Source of the DNA: Glebionis coronaria | Lineage: Eukaryota; Streptophyta; Magnoliopsida; Asterales; Asteraceae | Assembly (NCBI GenBank): GCA_025667525.1 | Contig: CM046882.1 | Location: forward strand, 549,456,630-549,520,629 | Reading direction: 5' to 3' | DNA: 64,000 bases | Shown: positions 1-12,126 of the stretch, in pieces | Layout: each line of letters begins with the position of its first letter | Position numbering within the stretch: the stretch's first letter is position 1 | Notes under the pieces: generated by a model | Told to the model about the DNA's origin: nothing | Seen by the model: only the letters and a program-made list of their open reading frames with translations | Databases searched by the model: none | Position numbers and translations under genes: made by a program

Positions 1-708
1 ACAAATCGGTATCATATTTCATACATTTGGTATCATGAAGATAAAACGGACTTGCATTTTTCTTCCCAAAACCTTTGTTAAAACTTCATTAAATTAATTG
101 ATATTAAAAACATCGATTGGGTAAATATTTTTAATATGGGGGAGAAAATGTGATTTAATATGGGAAATTATCAAAAATGGTTTGACTTAACGTGATGGCT
201 CATCCCGACATGTGCAAAATGTTTTCGAATATCGTGGCATATGTTAAGGGGGAGCAAAACGGATTTGCATATCAAAATGGATTTTCATGGTGACATATAC
301 TTACCCAAAACCCATTTATTTCACGACGATGAAGATTGTGGTGACACAAGGATGGTAGGATAGGTTAAGTCAAATGATTCTTCTTAAACCGGAGGAATCT
401 TCCCAAGGACATTCTATAGCTAGAAATAGTAGTCCTTAGGAAAGATGAAGAAAGATTGTGAACGTAGCTGAATGCCGACCAAGTACTTAAGTTAGCACTG
501 GAACAATCACAACAAGGTGCTAGTTATGACGTATTGGTAAGCATTGAAGGGGTTGAATAATGAAAAAGAATTGTAAAGATAAAGGGTGTAAAGAAAGAAG
601 CCCTCCTTACAACCTTAGGCAGAAACCGGGTCAACACATATGCTATTGAAATTTAATGATGCTCGATATTGAAGATAGACATCATAGACCCAATGATGCA
701 ATACACAA
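1..708. other. Flank of the gypsy insertion, no gene
   Basis: No convincing reading frame is seen. Purine tracts of the gggggag type near 140 and 250 resemble polypurine-rich 3' parts of LTR elements. Because the gypsy element at 714-12121 has a clean 5-bp duplication, this stretch and the sequence after 12126 were once contiguous. They probably belong to the 3' tail of the copia element whose LTR starts at 13424. That link is inferred. Confidence 0.4.
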
Positions 709-843
709 CCCATTAATAATTGTGAAAACACTTATCCTTTTACCACTTATTTCCAATAATAACAAGACCAAAACGTGTATTTTATGTCGTAAAAGTCGAA
801 ATTATGCGTGGTTTGTGTTTTTATTGTGTTTTAGGACCAAACG

Positions 844-1107
844 ATGAAAAAGGAAGAAAACATGGGTTATCACGGGCTTTTATCGAGGAAAACGAGAAAA
901 GACAAAGTCAAAAGATCAAGAGTGCAAAAAGAACAGAAGTCCAAGGCCTATTCTGAAGATTTATCGAAGAAAAAGTCTAAAGACGGAAGTTTAATGAAGT
1001 CGAAGAACTCAAGTCTAATAGAAGAAGAAAATTATAAGACAAGTTCAATTTGTATCGACAAATCTCGAGACGACGTCGAGAAAGACAAAGCATTTAAATC
1101 GAGTTGA
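844..1107 (+). other. Lys-rich open frame inside the LTR U3 region
   Basis: This 87-codon frame encodes a very basic, Lys/Ser-rich product starting MKKEENMGYHG. The same frame occurs in the 3' LTR at 10471-10695, where a TGA ends it after 74 codons. It lies upstream of the LTR TATA box, so the element's own transcript would carry it only from the 3' LTR copy. No family is recognised. An accidental open frame in purine-rich DNA is the simplest reading. Confidence 0.3.
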
Positions 1108-1150
1108 GAAGAAAGAAAGAAGGAAGCAACACATGCACCTTCCCTCCTCC

Positions 1151-1183
1151 TATAAATTCCCTCCTAATGACACATTAGGAGGG
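1151..1183 (+). promoter_or_regulatory. LTR core promoter: TATA box with adjoining hairpin
   Basis: TATAAAT at 1151-1157 is followed at once by a perfect inverted repeat: CCCTCCTAAT (1159-1168), loop GACAC, ATTAGGAGGG (1174-1183). The hairpin covers the expected transcription start about 25-30 bp after the TATA box, so it would lie at or near the 5' end of the element RNA. The same arrangement is kept in the 3' LTR (TATA 10778-10784, hairpin 10786-10810). Confidence 0.7.
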
Positions 1184-2501
1184 TGTTAGCTAGTTTATTT
1201 TTTCTTTCTTTAGTTTTCATTTTTTAGAGAGAGAAAGTGTTTAACTTTCTCTCACTAAAACTTCATATTTTCTTTCTTTCATGTTTAAGCTTTAATTCAC
1301 TTTTGTAATTTTGAATCTTTAATCTACAAGTTCAAGTTTAATCTTTTAATCTTAATCTTCTTCTACCTTTCTTTATTTTAAGTTGTTTTTGATCCGTTAT
1401 AATCTTTGATTTTGCTTAAATTTGATGATTTTGTGATTAAAAAGTTTATCTTTTTATTTATTTCTAAGTCTTACATGGATTAAGCTTTGAGCTATTCATG
1501 CTTATTGGCTTATTTAGTGTTTAGCTTATTGTTTTTAGTTTTCTCAAAAAGTTTAGTCTTTTTAAAGTTTCTTTTATAAAGTTTGCAAATTTCGTATTTT
1601 AAAGGCTTTCTAATTTATGCTTGATTTCATTTGGTTAAGATTTGGATAAGTGCTTATTCGTTTATGCTTATTGGAACTGCTTATTGGTATTTTTGCTTAT
1701 TTCACTTGCATCGGATTACTTTGCCCTCCATCGCAAAGTTAGGAATTTCACATTCTGACGGCCACATTCAGACGGTTTCATTGTATGGCAATAACCCTTA
1801 GGGTTTTACTTTGCGATCTAGAGTTTTTCCCCCCTTATTCCGATCGTGATTGCGATCGCTCATTGTGATCGCACATTGCGACGGGTCTTAAGGTTACATT
1901 AAGACGAAACTCTGCCATATTTTTGTTAGCAACATTCCGACAGCTTAAACATTCCGATGGGATTCCGATGCTTTATTCCGATGGCTTCATTTGTTCTATA
2001 TTCCGATGCTTTCATGTTATTCCAATAGATTTGTCTTAATACATTCCGATAGACTCACATTCCGACAGAACTGCATTCTGATAGAGTTGATTTACTATTA
2101 TTCCGATAGAATTTGTTCACTAATATTCCGATGCTTAATTTGATATTCCGACAGCTTTCATTCTCTATTATTCTGATGGTTTTGTTTTTGCAACATTCCG
2201 ACAGAATCGACTTGTTACATTCCGATGGTTTGAGTTTTTAGTTTTATTAAGTTTTAATTTCCGAAAATTGCACGCTTACCGAAATCTCTGTTTTTACCAA
2301 GTGTTTTTCTAGTAATTTTTAGTTTAATTTTTTAAAGCTTTATTTTTACTCAACGACATTTTCATATTTGCTTTCAGTAGAATAGATAACCAAACCATTT
2401 TATTTTCCACCAAGAACGACTGAGTCGCACTAATTAACGGTAATCAATTCGAAAAGATCGGATTCAACGAACTTTGATACTTAGTAAATATTTGTATTAA
2501 A

Positions 2502-2519
2502 TGGCGCCGCTGTCGACTC
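2502..2519 (+). other. Primer-binding site, tRNA-Asp type
   Basis: Two bases after the 5' LTR the sequence reads TGGCGCCGCTGTCGACTC. The first part matches the complement of the 3' end of plant tRNA-Asp, the usual primer of Athila-type elements. The later bases diverge. Confidence 0.75.
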
Positions 2520-2691
2520 TTTTCGTTAAGATTAACGGTTTTTAGTGAGAGACGCGTTGGATTTTGGGATCCGTTCATTTTTTAACGTTATTTTCCTTGC
2601 TTAAAAATTTTCAAAAATCCAAAAAAATAGAAAAACATAAAAAAACCAAAAATATTTCTTGTCTATTTTTCTCTTCCTTTTGTAGGTGTGC

Positions 2692-4595
2692 ATGCGTACT
2701 CGTGCTCGTAAGAAGAAAGCAGCTCAAGCCGAAGTCATTACTCCACCTATTGTCACCATGGACAATCAACCAATGATCGAGCTTTTGTAATCGCAAGTAG
2801 AGGGCAACACCGATGCTATTGTCATACCTGAGATTGAAGGCCAACAATTTTGAGCTCAAATCCGGCTTTATTCAAATGGTCTCTACTCAACCTTTCTTGG
2901 GGCGTTCACTTGATGATCCTCATGACCATATAAAAAGGTTTCTTCAACTCACCAATAAGGTTAAGTATAATGGGGTTCCACAAGAGGTAATTCGCTTACA
3001 ACTTTTTCCTTTCTCCTTAGAGGGACAAGCCCGGAATTGGCTTGATAAGGAACCGCCACAAAGTATTCTTACGTGGACGGATTTAGAGACCAAATTCATC
3101 AACTACTTTTCCCACCCTCATGTACTACCGCTTTGCGGAATGAAATCATTACCTTTGAACAAAAGTACGGTGAGACATTTAGTGAATCTTGGGACCGTTT
3201 TAAGGAAATTTAAGAAAGTGTCCACAACATGGTTTCACAAAAGTACATCAAATTAATACTTTTTACAATGGTTTAAGCATGAATGACCAAGATTCACTAA
3301 ATAGTGCCTCGGGGGGTAACATTTTGGTTAAGTCTTCTAATGCCGCTTGGGATATTATTGAGAACAAGTCTAGAGTGCAAACCAAGAGTGTTCGGACTAA
3401 TGTGGATAGTGCTAGCACTAATGAGAGCGACAAGAGAATTGATAAGCTTACTTAGCTTGTTGAAACACTTGCTCTCCAAACCGCTAACAACACCAAAGCT
3501 ATCAATGCTCAAGTTAATCCTATGAGTCAGTCATGTGAAATATGCGAGGGATCTCATTCATACACCAATTGTCCTTCGACTCATGACAATCTGGAAAATG
3601 TGTATGCCGCCAACAATAACTTTTCTACGGGAGGATATCAAGCACGTCCTCAAGGTGACCGCAATTTTCTCAGTTATCGCTCAAACAACTTTCTTTCACC
3701 ACCCGGTTTTCCACCTCAAAACCCAAACAACCTAAATCGCAACAATCAAAACCAACCACGAGCTCCAACTCAATATCAAACCCAAAGAAACACATATCCA
3801 CCTCAAAGAAACAATCAAGTTCACCAACCACCCGCTTATCAACCACCTGCCTACCATGCTCTTCCTCCCACCTAACCCACCACATTTAATCAAGAGGTTG
3901 ACACTTACATGAGGACTAATGATGTGATAGTGCAAAATCTTCAGCGGGAAATGATCAACTTGAAAGCAGATATGGTGAAACAAGGGAATGATCTTCGAGC
4001 CGATATGCGAAACACTTTGGCAAGTCAAACGAATGACTTAAGGAACATGATGGCTAGTTTCTTCCCAAGTAATCAAGCCTCTGGTTCGGGTTCTCTTCCG
4101 AGTAACACCGTTGCTAATCCAAGAGGGGAGATGAAAGCAATCACCACTCGCAGTGGAAAAGGTTTAAAGAAACTCGAGCTTCATACACCTACACTGGTGA
4201 TTGTGACAAAGGAAAACGAGTCCCCTTCTCCAATTCCTCCACCTTCTACTTCTACAATTCCTCCAACTTCTACTTCTCCAATTCCACCGCCTTCTACTTC
4301 CACCCCTCCACCACCCAAGGATCTGAGTGAGAATTCCATTCCAAAGCCTTCATCTCAACCCAACATACCTTATCCTTCGAGGTTGAGGAAAGAGAAATTG
4401 AAGAACAAGGATGATATTCAGGTTTCTAACTTTATTAAAATGTTTAAACAACTGAATTTCAATATCTTCTTTGTTGAGTCTCTCGCTCACATGCCCAAAT
4501 ATGCTAAAATTTTAAAGATCTTCTCAGTGATAAGGAGAAACTTCTTGATATTGCTCAGACCCAACTTAATGAGAATTGCTCTGCAGTGCTCTTAA
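2692..4595 (+). pseudogene. gag of the gypsy element, broken
   Basis: Gag would form the particle shell and bind element RNA. A plausible start is ATG 2692 (MRTRARKKK). The frame meets TAA near 2788 and a one-base shift near 2848, then reads the typical plant gypsy capsid segment (FLGRSLDDPHDHIKRF) within 2813-3256. Further breaks follow near 3160-3250, 3453 and 3873. A zinc knuckle CX2CX3HX4C (CEICEGSHSYTNC) lies at about 3538-3576. It is followed by a Pro/Asn/Gln-rich tail, a coiled stretch (3909-4060) and a Pro/Ser/Thr-rich linker. A one-base deletion near 4515 separates gag from the protease frame. At least four disruptions exclude function. Confidence 0.85.
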
Positions 4596-7500
4596 GGAAA
4601 TTACCCACCAAACTTGGTGATCCGGGTCGTTTTCTCATTCCTTGCAACTTCCCCGGGGTAGAGAATTGTATGGCCCTAGCCGATCTAGGTGCTAGTATAA
4701 ACTTAATGCCTCTAAGCGTTTGGAAACAATTGTCTCTACCCGAGCTAGTACCCACACGAATGACATTGGAATTAGCCAACCGTACGGTTGCTTATCCAGT
4801 GGGGATAGCCGAAGACGTCTTCGTTGGTGTCAACAAATTCACCTTTCTGGCGGATTTTGTTGTTGTTGACTACGAGATGGACCCCCGTGTTCCATTAATC
4901 GTTGGACGTTCATTCTTGAGGACCGAACGCACTCTCATTGATGTAGCCACGGGCGAATTAATCATGAGAGTTGGTGATGATAAAATCGTCTTCAACATGG
5001 GTAAACTTTCTAAGCATCCCTCTGACAACGAGAGCGTTAATTTCATTGACGTTCTTGATGAGGCTTGTGAAGAACATTTCAAAGACGCTTGCAAAAGTGG
5101 TTCTTCTTCTCTACCCATTGTTGAGACCGTTGCCTCTATTGCTCCATCACTAACTCCATTTGGAGAAAGTGATTTCATTTTGAAAGAATTTGAAGCAACT
5201 TTGGGAGATGTGGACTTGCAATATGACGATTATCCCTCCAATTAGGATGAAGACATTCGTACCATTGAGAAACTCCTCAATGAGGACCATATTTCTCCAC
5301 CATATCCTAAAGATATCTCTATTGATGAACCGAATTTGACTACGCCTTCCATCGAAAATCCTCCGGATTTAGAGCTTAAGGACCTACCGTCTCATCTCGA
5401 GTACGTTTTCCTTGAAGACAATAAGAAGTTACCCGTCATAATCGCAAAGGATTTGAAAGAAGACGAAAAATCCCGACTTATCGCCGTGTTGAAGAATCAC
5501 AAGAAAGCGATTGCTTGGAAAATCTCCGATATTCGTGGAATTGATCCTCACTTTTGCACACATAAAATTCTCATGGAGGACGAATTTAAACCCACTATTC
5601 AAAGCCAAAGAAGGGTGAATCCCAAGATCCATGACGTTATCAAAAAAGAGGTTATCAAACTTCTTGATGCGGGAATGATCTACCCTATCTCGGATTCACC
5701 ATGGGTTAGTCCCGTCCATTGTGTGCCTAAGAAAGGTGGAGTCACCGTTGTGCCCAATGAAAACAACGAGTTGATTCCTACTCGTCTCGTTACAGGGTGG
5801 AGAGTTTGTATAGACTATCGCAAACTCAATGATGTTACGAGAAAGGATCATTTTCCCCTTCTTTTCATGGACCAAATGCTTGAACATCTAGCGGGTAATG
5901 ACTGTTACTGCTTCTTAGACAGTTTCTCCGGGTATTTTCAAATTCCCATCGACCCTAAAGACCAAGAGAAAACCACATTCACTTGTCCTTATGGAACATT
6001 TGCTTACAAAAGAATGCCTTTCGGCTTATGCAATGCTCCTGGGACATTCCAAAGGTGTATGATGGCTATCTTCCATGACATGGTTGAAGAAACTATGGAA
6101 GTCTTCATGGATGATTTCTCGGTCTATGGTGATTCTTTCTCTCATTGCCTTGCCAATTTGGAACGCATGCTTAAGCGGTGTGAAGACACTCGCCTTGTTC
6201 TAAATTGGGAAAAATGCCATTTCATGGTAAAAGAAGGCATTGTTCTTGGACATAAAATCTCCAAAGCCGGTCTTGAAGTCGACCGTGCTAAAGTCGATGT
6301 TATTGCTAAATTGCCTCCACCGTCAACCGTGAAGGGTGTGAGAAGTTTCCTTGGTCATGCGGGCTTCTATCGTCGATTCATTCAAGATTTTTCTAAAATC
6401 GCTCGCCCGATGACCCACCTCTTGGAAAAAGATACTCCTTTTATCTTTTCTAAAGAGTGTCTTGAATCCTTCAATCTTCTTAAGGATAAGCTAACTAAGG
6501 CACCGGTCTTGGTCAACCTTAATTGGGAGCTACCTTTTGAATTGATGTGCGATGCTAGCGACTTTGCTATTGGAGCGGTTTTGGGACAAAGAGTGAATAA
6601 ACACTTCCAACCAATCCATTACGCTAGCAAGAAAATGACGGGGGCTCAATTGCATTATACCACTACCGAAAAAGAGCTTTTAGCTGTAGTGTATGCTTTT
6701 GAGAAGTTCCGCCCCTATCTTGTCCTTTCTACCACCATCGTGTACACCGATCATTCCGCGTTGAAGTACTTGTTGACTAAACAAGAATCTAAGCCAAGAC
6801 TTCTTCGTTGGGTTTTGCTCCTTCAAGAATTTAAAATCGAAATTCGTGACAAGAAGGGAGCCGAAAACCTAGCCGCGGATCATCTAAGTAGACTTGAGGA
6901 TCCTTATCAAGGGGATCATCTGAATCAAGAGATCAATGACTCTTTTCCCCTTGAGGCCTTAATGTCTATCAATTCCAATCTTGATGACACCCCGTGGTTT
7001 GCGGACATTGCAAACTACTTAGCGGGTGGTATTCTCATCGAAGGGTTAACATCCCAACAAAAGAAGAAGTTCTTTAAAGATATTAAGACTTACTTTTGGG
7101 ATGACCCTTATCTCTTCAAACAATATGCTGATCTGATTATTCGTCGGTGTGTTGATGGACCCGCAGCTTTAGACATTCTCGAAGCTTGCCATAAAGGACC
7201 CACCGGTGGTTACTTTGGTCCCAACTACACCGCGAAGAAAGTGTTTGATTCGGGATCCTATTGGCCCACCATTGATCGTGACGCTCACGAGATGGTTAAA
7301 AATTGTGATGCTTGCCAACGCCAAGGCAAGATCACACATAAAGATAAGATGCCTCAAAATTTCATACAAGAATGTGAAATCTTTGATGTATGGGGTATCG
7401 ACTTTATGGGGCCATTTCCATCATCTAAAGGGAACAAGTACATCCTCGTAGCCGTTGACTACGTTTCTAAATGGGTTGAAGCCAAGGCTCTCCCTACGAA

Positions 7501-8278
7501 TGATGCGAGGGTGGTTGTGAACTTTTTGAAGCAGCTTTTTTCTCTATTTGGTGTTCCTCGTGCTATCATCAGTGACCACGGGACTCATTTTTGCAATGAT
7601 CAATTTGCTAGAGTCATGGCTAAGTACGGTGTCAATCACCGTCTTTCCATCGCTTATCATCCTCAAACAAATGGTCAAGCCAAGATATCTAACCGTGGAT
7701 TGAAGCGAATTCTTGAGCGTACTGTGGGAGAGCATCGTGCCTCGTGGGCCGATAAGTTGGATGATGCTTTGTGGGATTTCCGTACCGCTTATAAGACCCT
7801 AATTGGTTGTACACCTTATCTTCTTGTGTACGGGAAAGCATGCCACCTCCCTATTGAGCTGGAACATAAGGCGTACTTGGCCTTGAAGTGGGCTAACTTC
7901 GACATCAACAAAGCCGGCGATCTTCGGAAGATTCAACTCAACGAGCTCAACGAACTGAGTAATCAAGCTTATGAGAACTCATTAATCTACAAGGAGAAGA
8001 CCAAGATCATCCATGATGCAAGGATTAAGAACCGAGAGTTCCATGTTGGTGATCAAGTTTTACTCTTTAACTCTCGGTTGAAGATCTTCTCGGGCAAGCT
8101 GAAGAGCCGTTGGTCTGGTCCATTCACCATCGACAAAGTCTTCCCATATGGCACCATTGAGCTTTCTCAGCCAAATGGGCCAAATTTTAAAGTGAATGGC
8201 CAGCGTGTGAAGCTGTACTTTGGTGAGGACATCTCTCATGAGATGATTCCATACCTCACCACGTTTCCCTTGAATTAG
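4532..8278 (+). pseudogene. pol of the gypsy element (PR-RT-RNase H-IN), inactivated
   Basis: One frame runs from about 4532 to 8278, broken only by TAG at 5243-5245. In order it shows a retropepsin-like protease with DLGAS near 4682, a reverse transcriptase with active-site VFMDDF near 6101-6118, an RNase H beginning [13 protein letters not shown] (about 6550), and an integrase from about 7170. The integrase zinc-binding part has Y where the second His of HHCC is expected (GGYFG). The core has the first Asp (WGIDFMGPF) and second Asp (SDHGTHF). The catalytic Glu, 36 residues after the second Asp, is Lys (NGQAK, codon 7682-7684). The RT core looks intact, but the stop codon and the integrase change make the copy non-autonomous. 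Confidence 0.93.
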
Positions 8279-10330
8279 TTCTGGGTCGAGTCAGGCTCGT
8301 GACTCGGTTAACAAAAACAAGCGCTTCTCGGGAGGCAACCCGTTGATCTATCCTTTACCGTTTTCATAATAAGTGTAGGGGGAGCCCCGTATGTGTTTGT
8401 TGTCTTGTTTCTTCTAATGTGCAGGGATTAAAGCTTCAAAGATCCATTCTTGATGACCTTTGACGAACCGTGATCCCATGTTCCCGTCTTCCTGGTTCTA
8501 TCCTATACTGTCGTGATTCAATATTTCATATCTTATATGTTCACATTGAAATCACTATAGTTGTCCTTTCTTTAGCAAAATTTAAACAAAGTACACAATG
8601 TCCTAAGTGTAGGGGAGTTTACTCCCACATGCTTAAACATTGAGGACAATGTTTATATCAAGTGTAGGGGGACTTCTGTCGAAGTAAGTGGGCTTTTCCA
8701 TTAATTTGTCCTCATTTTAACCAGAAATTTTGATTTTTCGACATTTTTCAAAAATTTTAATCTATTTTGGCCTAGTTGTATAGTAGTATTTTCCTTTGTT
8801 ATCGTTATTTACTTTCTTTGCTAGAATAAATTTTTAATAAAGTGGTTTTAAATTTTTCAAAGTCGTGAATATTTTGACTCAACCCGAGTTTACTTATCTA
8901 AGTTTACTCTAGCTAGTATCCTTAACGTGTTTAAGTCAAGTTTTGCTAGGCTTTTATATAGGGAACTTTAAAACGTGAAAGTCTTAACTCTCACGGGTTA
9001 AGAAAAAGAACTTTTCGCAAGTTCCTATAATTGATCCTAGAAAGTCGTTTATCAAGGGAACTTTAAAATGTGAATCTTAAACTTGGAAGAGTCTAAGAAT
9101 TTGCAAGATCCTATAGATGACTTGAAAACCCAAAACTTTGATTTAATTGGCTAAGCATCCACGAGTCTCATTCCTTGAGATTTTAAATTGTGGAGAACGA
9201 GAGATGATAGAGTCAATTATAAGTTTGGTATTCTTTCGTGAATTTATGTGAGTTGATTATAAGCTTTTTCTCCCATCGCTTGCTAATAAATTTATCTGCA
9301 ATAAATAAGGTTGTACGATTTGAAAAGTTACTTAGCTTCTAGCCCAAGATCGTTTAAAAGTTGCTCGGTATTAATTAGAGTTCATAGCCAAGGCATAACT
9401 TATTGAAGCGGGATGCGAAGATTGGCGAGTCCGAAAAGGCCCTAACAAGGCATGAGGGCTACATTTTGTTGCTAAAGATCCAAAAGTGATGTGAAGAATC
9501 ATTTATCAAAAATCAATATGAAGGATCGAGACACACGACGAAAAGCAAATACTCCCCAAAAGATCATGGATAAGTCTATCCAAAAAGGCCCTAACAAGGT
9601 ATGAGGATAAATAGATCCAAGTCTTAAAAGGAGGCGGATCGTTGTATATCAAAGTCCAAAATAAAGATTGGAGAAAAATGAAGAAGTCGTGGTCCAAAAA
9701 TTGAAGAATCTCTCAAAAACTTCAAGTGAACAAATTCATATTATGAAGAGAAGACCATTATTTCATGAACGTCTCTCAAGATTCGAAGTATGAAGTTGCT
9801 GTCAAATATCGGTCCGAGAAAGGTCTCAAATCGTGAAGCGAGTTATGCCAAGATATGAACTTTAAGAGGTCCCGAGAAGCAGTTTTAAAAGATTTTGTCC
9901 TTTAGCTAACTATTGATTAAATCGTCCCACTTTATTTTCAGCCTAAATAACTATCGAAATAAGTCAAACAATGCATCCTTGTGATCATTCAAGACAATAT
10001 CAAAATATAAGAGATACACCTAGGAATAAGGGAGTCTAAGTAAATAATTGGGCCACATGAGTTCATGTTAGTTTGCTAACTTATAATAACAATGATCTCG
10101 TTTATAAGCTTGGTTTGGAGAATGTGAAACTTGAGGATGATAAACATTCATGACGGCTAAATCCCCAATGTAAGTCTTTGATTTCTTTACTTCTTTTGTA
10201 CATATTTCTATCTTTTTAGTTTCCTTAAAGTTTAGTATTTAATAAAGGCCAAGGTGGGTTATTTATGATGAGAAATGTAATCTGTGCTTTGAAATTGATG
10301 CATTGCATGAGGGCATTGCAATGGTCAAAT
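8279..10330 (+). other. Non-coding 3' region of the gypsy element
   Basis: This is about 2 kb between pol and the 3' LTR with no long frame. It has several gtgtaggggga purine tracts (8374, 8607, 8664) that resemble extra polypurine tracts. Two copies of a ggccctaacaaggyatgagg segment lie near 9438 and 9586. No env-like frame is seen. Confidence 0.7.
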
Positions 10331-10340
10331 GTAGGGGATT
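10331..10340 (+). other. Polypurine tract of the gypsy element
   Basis: GTAGGGGATT directly precedes the 3' LTR, the place where plus-strand DNA synthesis is primed. Confidence 0.6.
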
Positions 10341-12121
10341 TAATAAGTGTGAAAACACTTATCCTTTTACCACTTATTTCCAATATTAACAAGACCAAAA
10401 CGTGTATTTTATGTCGTAAAAGTCGGAATTATGCGTGGTTTGCGTTTTTATTGTGTTCTAAGACCAAAAGATGAAAAAGGAAGAAAACATGGGTTATCAC
10501 GGGCTTTTATCGAGGAAAACGAGAAAAGACGAAGTCAAAAGATCAAGAGTGCAAAAAGAACGGAAGTCCAAGGCCTATTCTGAAGATTTATCGAAGAAAA
10601 AGTCTAAAGACGGAAGTTTAGTGAAGTCGAAGAACTCAAGTCTAATAGAAGAAGAAAATTATAAGACAAGTTCAATTTGTATCGACAAATCCTGAGACGA
10701 CGTCGAGAAAGACAAAGCATTTAAATCGAGTCGAGAAGAAAGAAAGAAGGAAGCAACACATGCACCTTCCCTCCTCCTATAAATACCCTCCTAATGACAC
10801 ATTAGGAGGGTGTTAGCTAGTTTATTTTTTTTTCTTTAGTTTTCATTTTTATAGAGAGAAAGTGTTTAACTTTCTCTCACTAAAACGTCATCTTTTCTTT
10901 CTTTCATGTTTAAGCTTTAATTCACTTTTGTAATTGAATCTTTAATCTACAAGTTCAAGTTTAATCTTTTAATCTTAATCTTCTTCTACCTTTCTTTATT
11001 TTTAAGTTGTTTTTGACCCGTTATAATCTTTGATTTTGCTTAAATTTGATGATTTTGTGATTAAAAAGTTTATCTTTTTATTTCTTTCTAAGTCTTACAC
11101 GGATTAAGCTTTGAGCTATTCATGCTTATTGGCTTATTTAGTGTTTAGCTTATTGTTTTTAGTTTTCTCAAAAAGTTTAGTCTTTTTAAAGTTTCTTTTA
11201 TAAAGTTTGCAAATTTCGTATTTTAAAGGCTTTCTAATTTATGTTTGATTTCATTTGGTTAAGATTTGGATCAGTGCTTATTCGTTTATGCTTATTGGAA
11301 CTGCTTATTGGTATTTTTGCTTATTTCACTTGCATCGAATTACTTTGCCCTCCATCGCCAAGTTAGGAATTTCACATTCCGACGGCCACATTCAGACGGT
11401 TTCATTGTATCGCAATAACCCTTAGGGTTTTACTTTGCGATCTAGAGTTTTTCCCCCTTATTCTTATCGTGATTGCGATCGCTCATTGCGGTCGCACATT
11501 GCGACGGGTCTTAAGGTTACATTAAGACGAAACTCTGCCAAATTTTTGTTAGCAACATTCCGATAGCTTAAACATTCCGATGGGATTCCGATGCATTATC
11601 CGATGGCTTCATTTGTTCTATATTCCGATGCTTTCATGTTATTCCGATAGATTTGTCTTAATACATTCTAATAGACTCACATTCCGACAGAACTGCATTC
11701 TGATAGAGTTGATTTACTATTATTCCGATAGAATTTGTTCACTAATATTCCGATGCTTAATTTGATATTCCGACAGCTTTCATTCTCTATTATTCCGATG
11801 GTTTTGTTTTTGCAACATTCTGACAGAATCGACTTGTTACATTCCGATGGTTTGAGTTTTTAGTTTTATTAAGTTTTAATTTCCGAAAATTGCACGCTTA
11901 CCGAAATCTCTGTTTTTACCGAGTGTTTCTCTAGTAATTTTTAGTCTAATTTTTTAAAGCTTTATTTTTACTCAACGACATTTTCATATTTGCTTTTAGT
12001 AGAATAGATAACCAAACCATTTTATTTTCCACCAAGAACGACTGACTCACACTAATTAACGGTAATCAATTCGAAAAGATCGGATTCAACGAACTTTGAT
12101 ACTTAGTAAATCCTTGTATTA
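10341..12121 (+). repeat. 3' LTR of the gypsy element
   Basis: This 1781-bp copy of the 5' LTR begins TAATAAGTGTG and ends GTATTA. It carries the same TATA box, hairpin and ATTCCGAT-like motif field. The target duplication CCCAT follows at 12122-12126. Confidence 0.93.
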
Positions 12122-12126
12122 CCCAT

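Larger units (their letters stand above)
714..2499 (+). repeat. 5' LTR of the gypsy element
   Basis: This 1786-bp direct repeat of 10341-12121 begins TAATAATTGTG and ends GTATTA, two bases before the primer-binding site. It holds a TATA box at 1151-1157 and a perfect hairpin just after it. The part from about 1745 to 2230 carries some eighteen scattered copies of a short ATTCCGA(T/C)(A/G) motif. The U3 part includes an open frame at 844-1107. Confidence 0.93.
714..12121 (+). mobile_element. Complete Ty3/gypsy (Athila-like) LTR retrotransposon, inactivated
   Basis: Two near-identical LTRs (714-2499 and 10341-12121) enclose a tRNA-Asp-like primer-binding site, gag, protease, reverse transcriptase, RNase H and integrase in Ty3/gypsy order. 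A perfect 5-bp duplication, CCCAT, flanks the element at 709-713 and 12122-12126. The ends are TAATA...TATTA rather than the usual TG...CA. By eye the LTRs differ at roughly 2-3 % of sites, so the insertion is fairly young. The coding part is dead: gag has stops and frameshifts, pol has an in-frame TAG, and the integrase lacks its catalytic Glu. About 2 kb of non-coding DNA lies between pol and the 3' LTR, where some Athila elements carry an env-like frame. None is seen here. Confidence 0.95.

Noticed and set aside
2611..2859. 82-codon minus-strand frame
   Set aside because: Antisense shadow of the gypsy leader and gag start.
7206..7451. 81-codon plus-strand frame
   Set aside because: Alternate-frame shadow of the gypsy integrase.
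8279..10330. env-like gene of an Athila element
   Set aside because: No long frame, signal peptide or membrane segment could be read in any frame.
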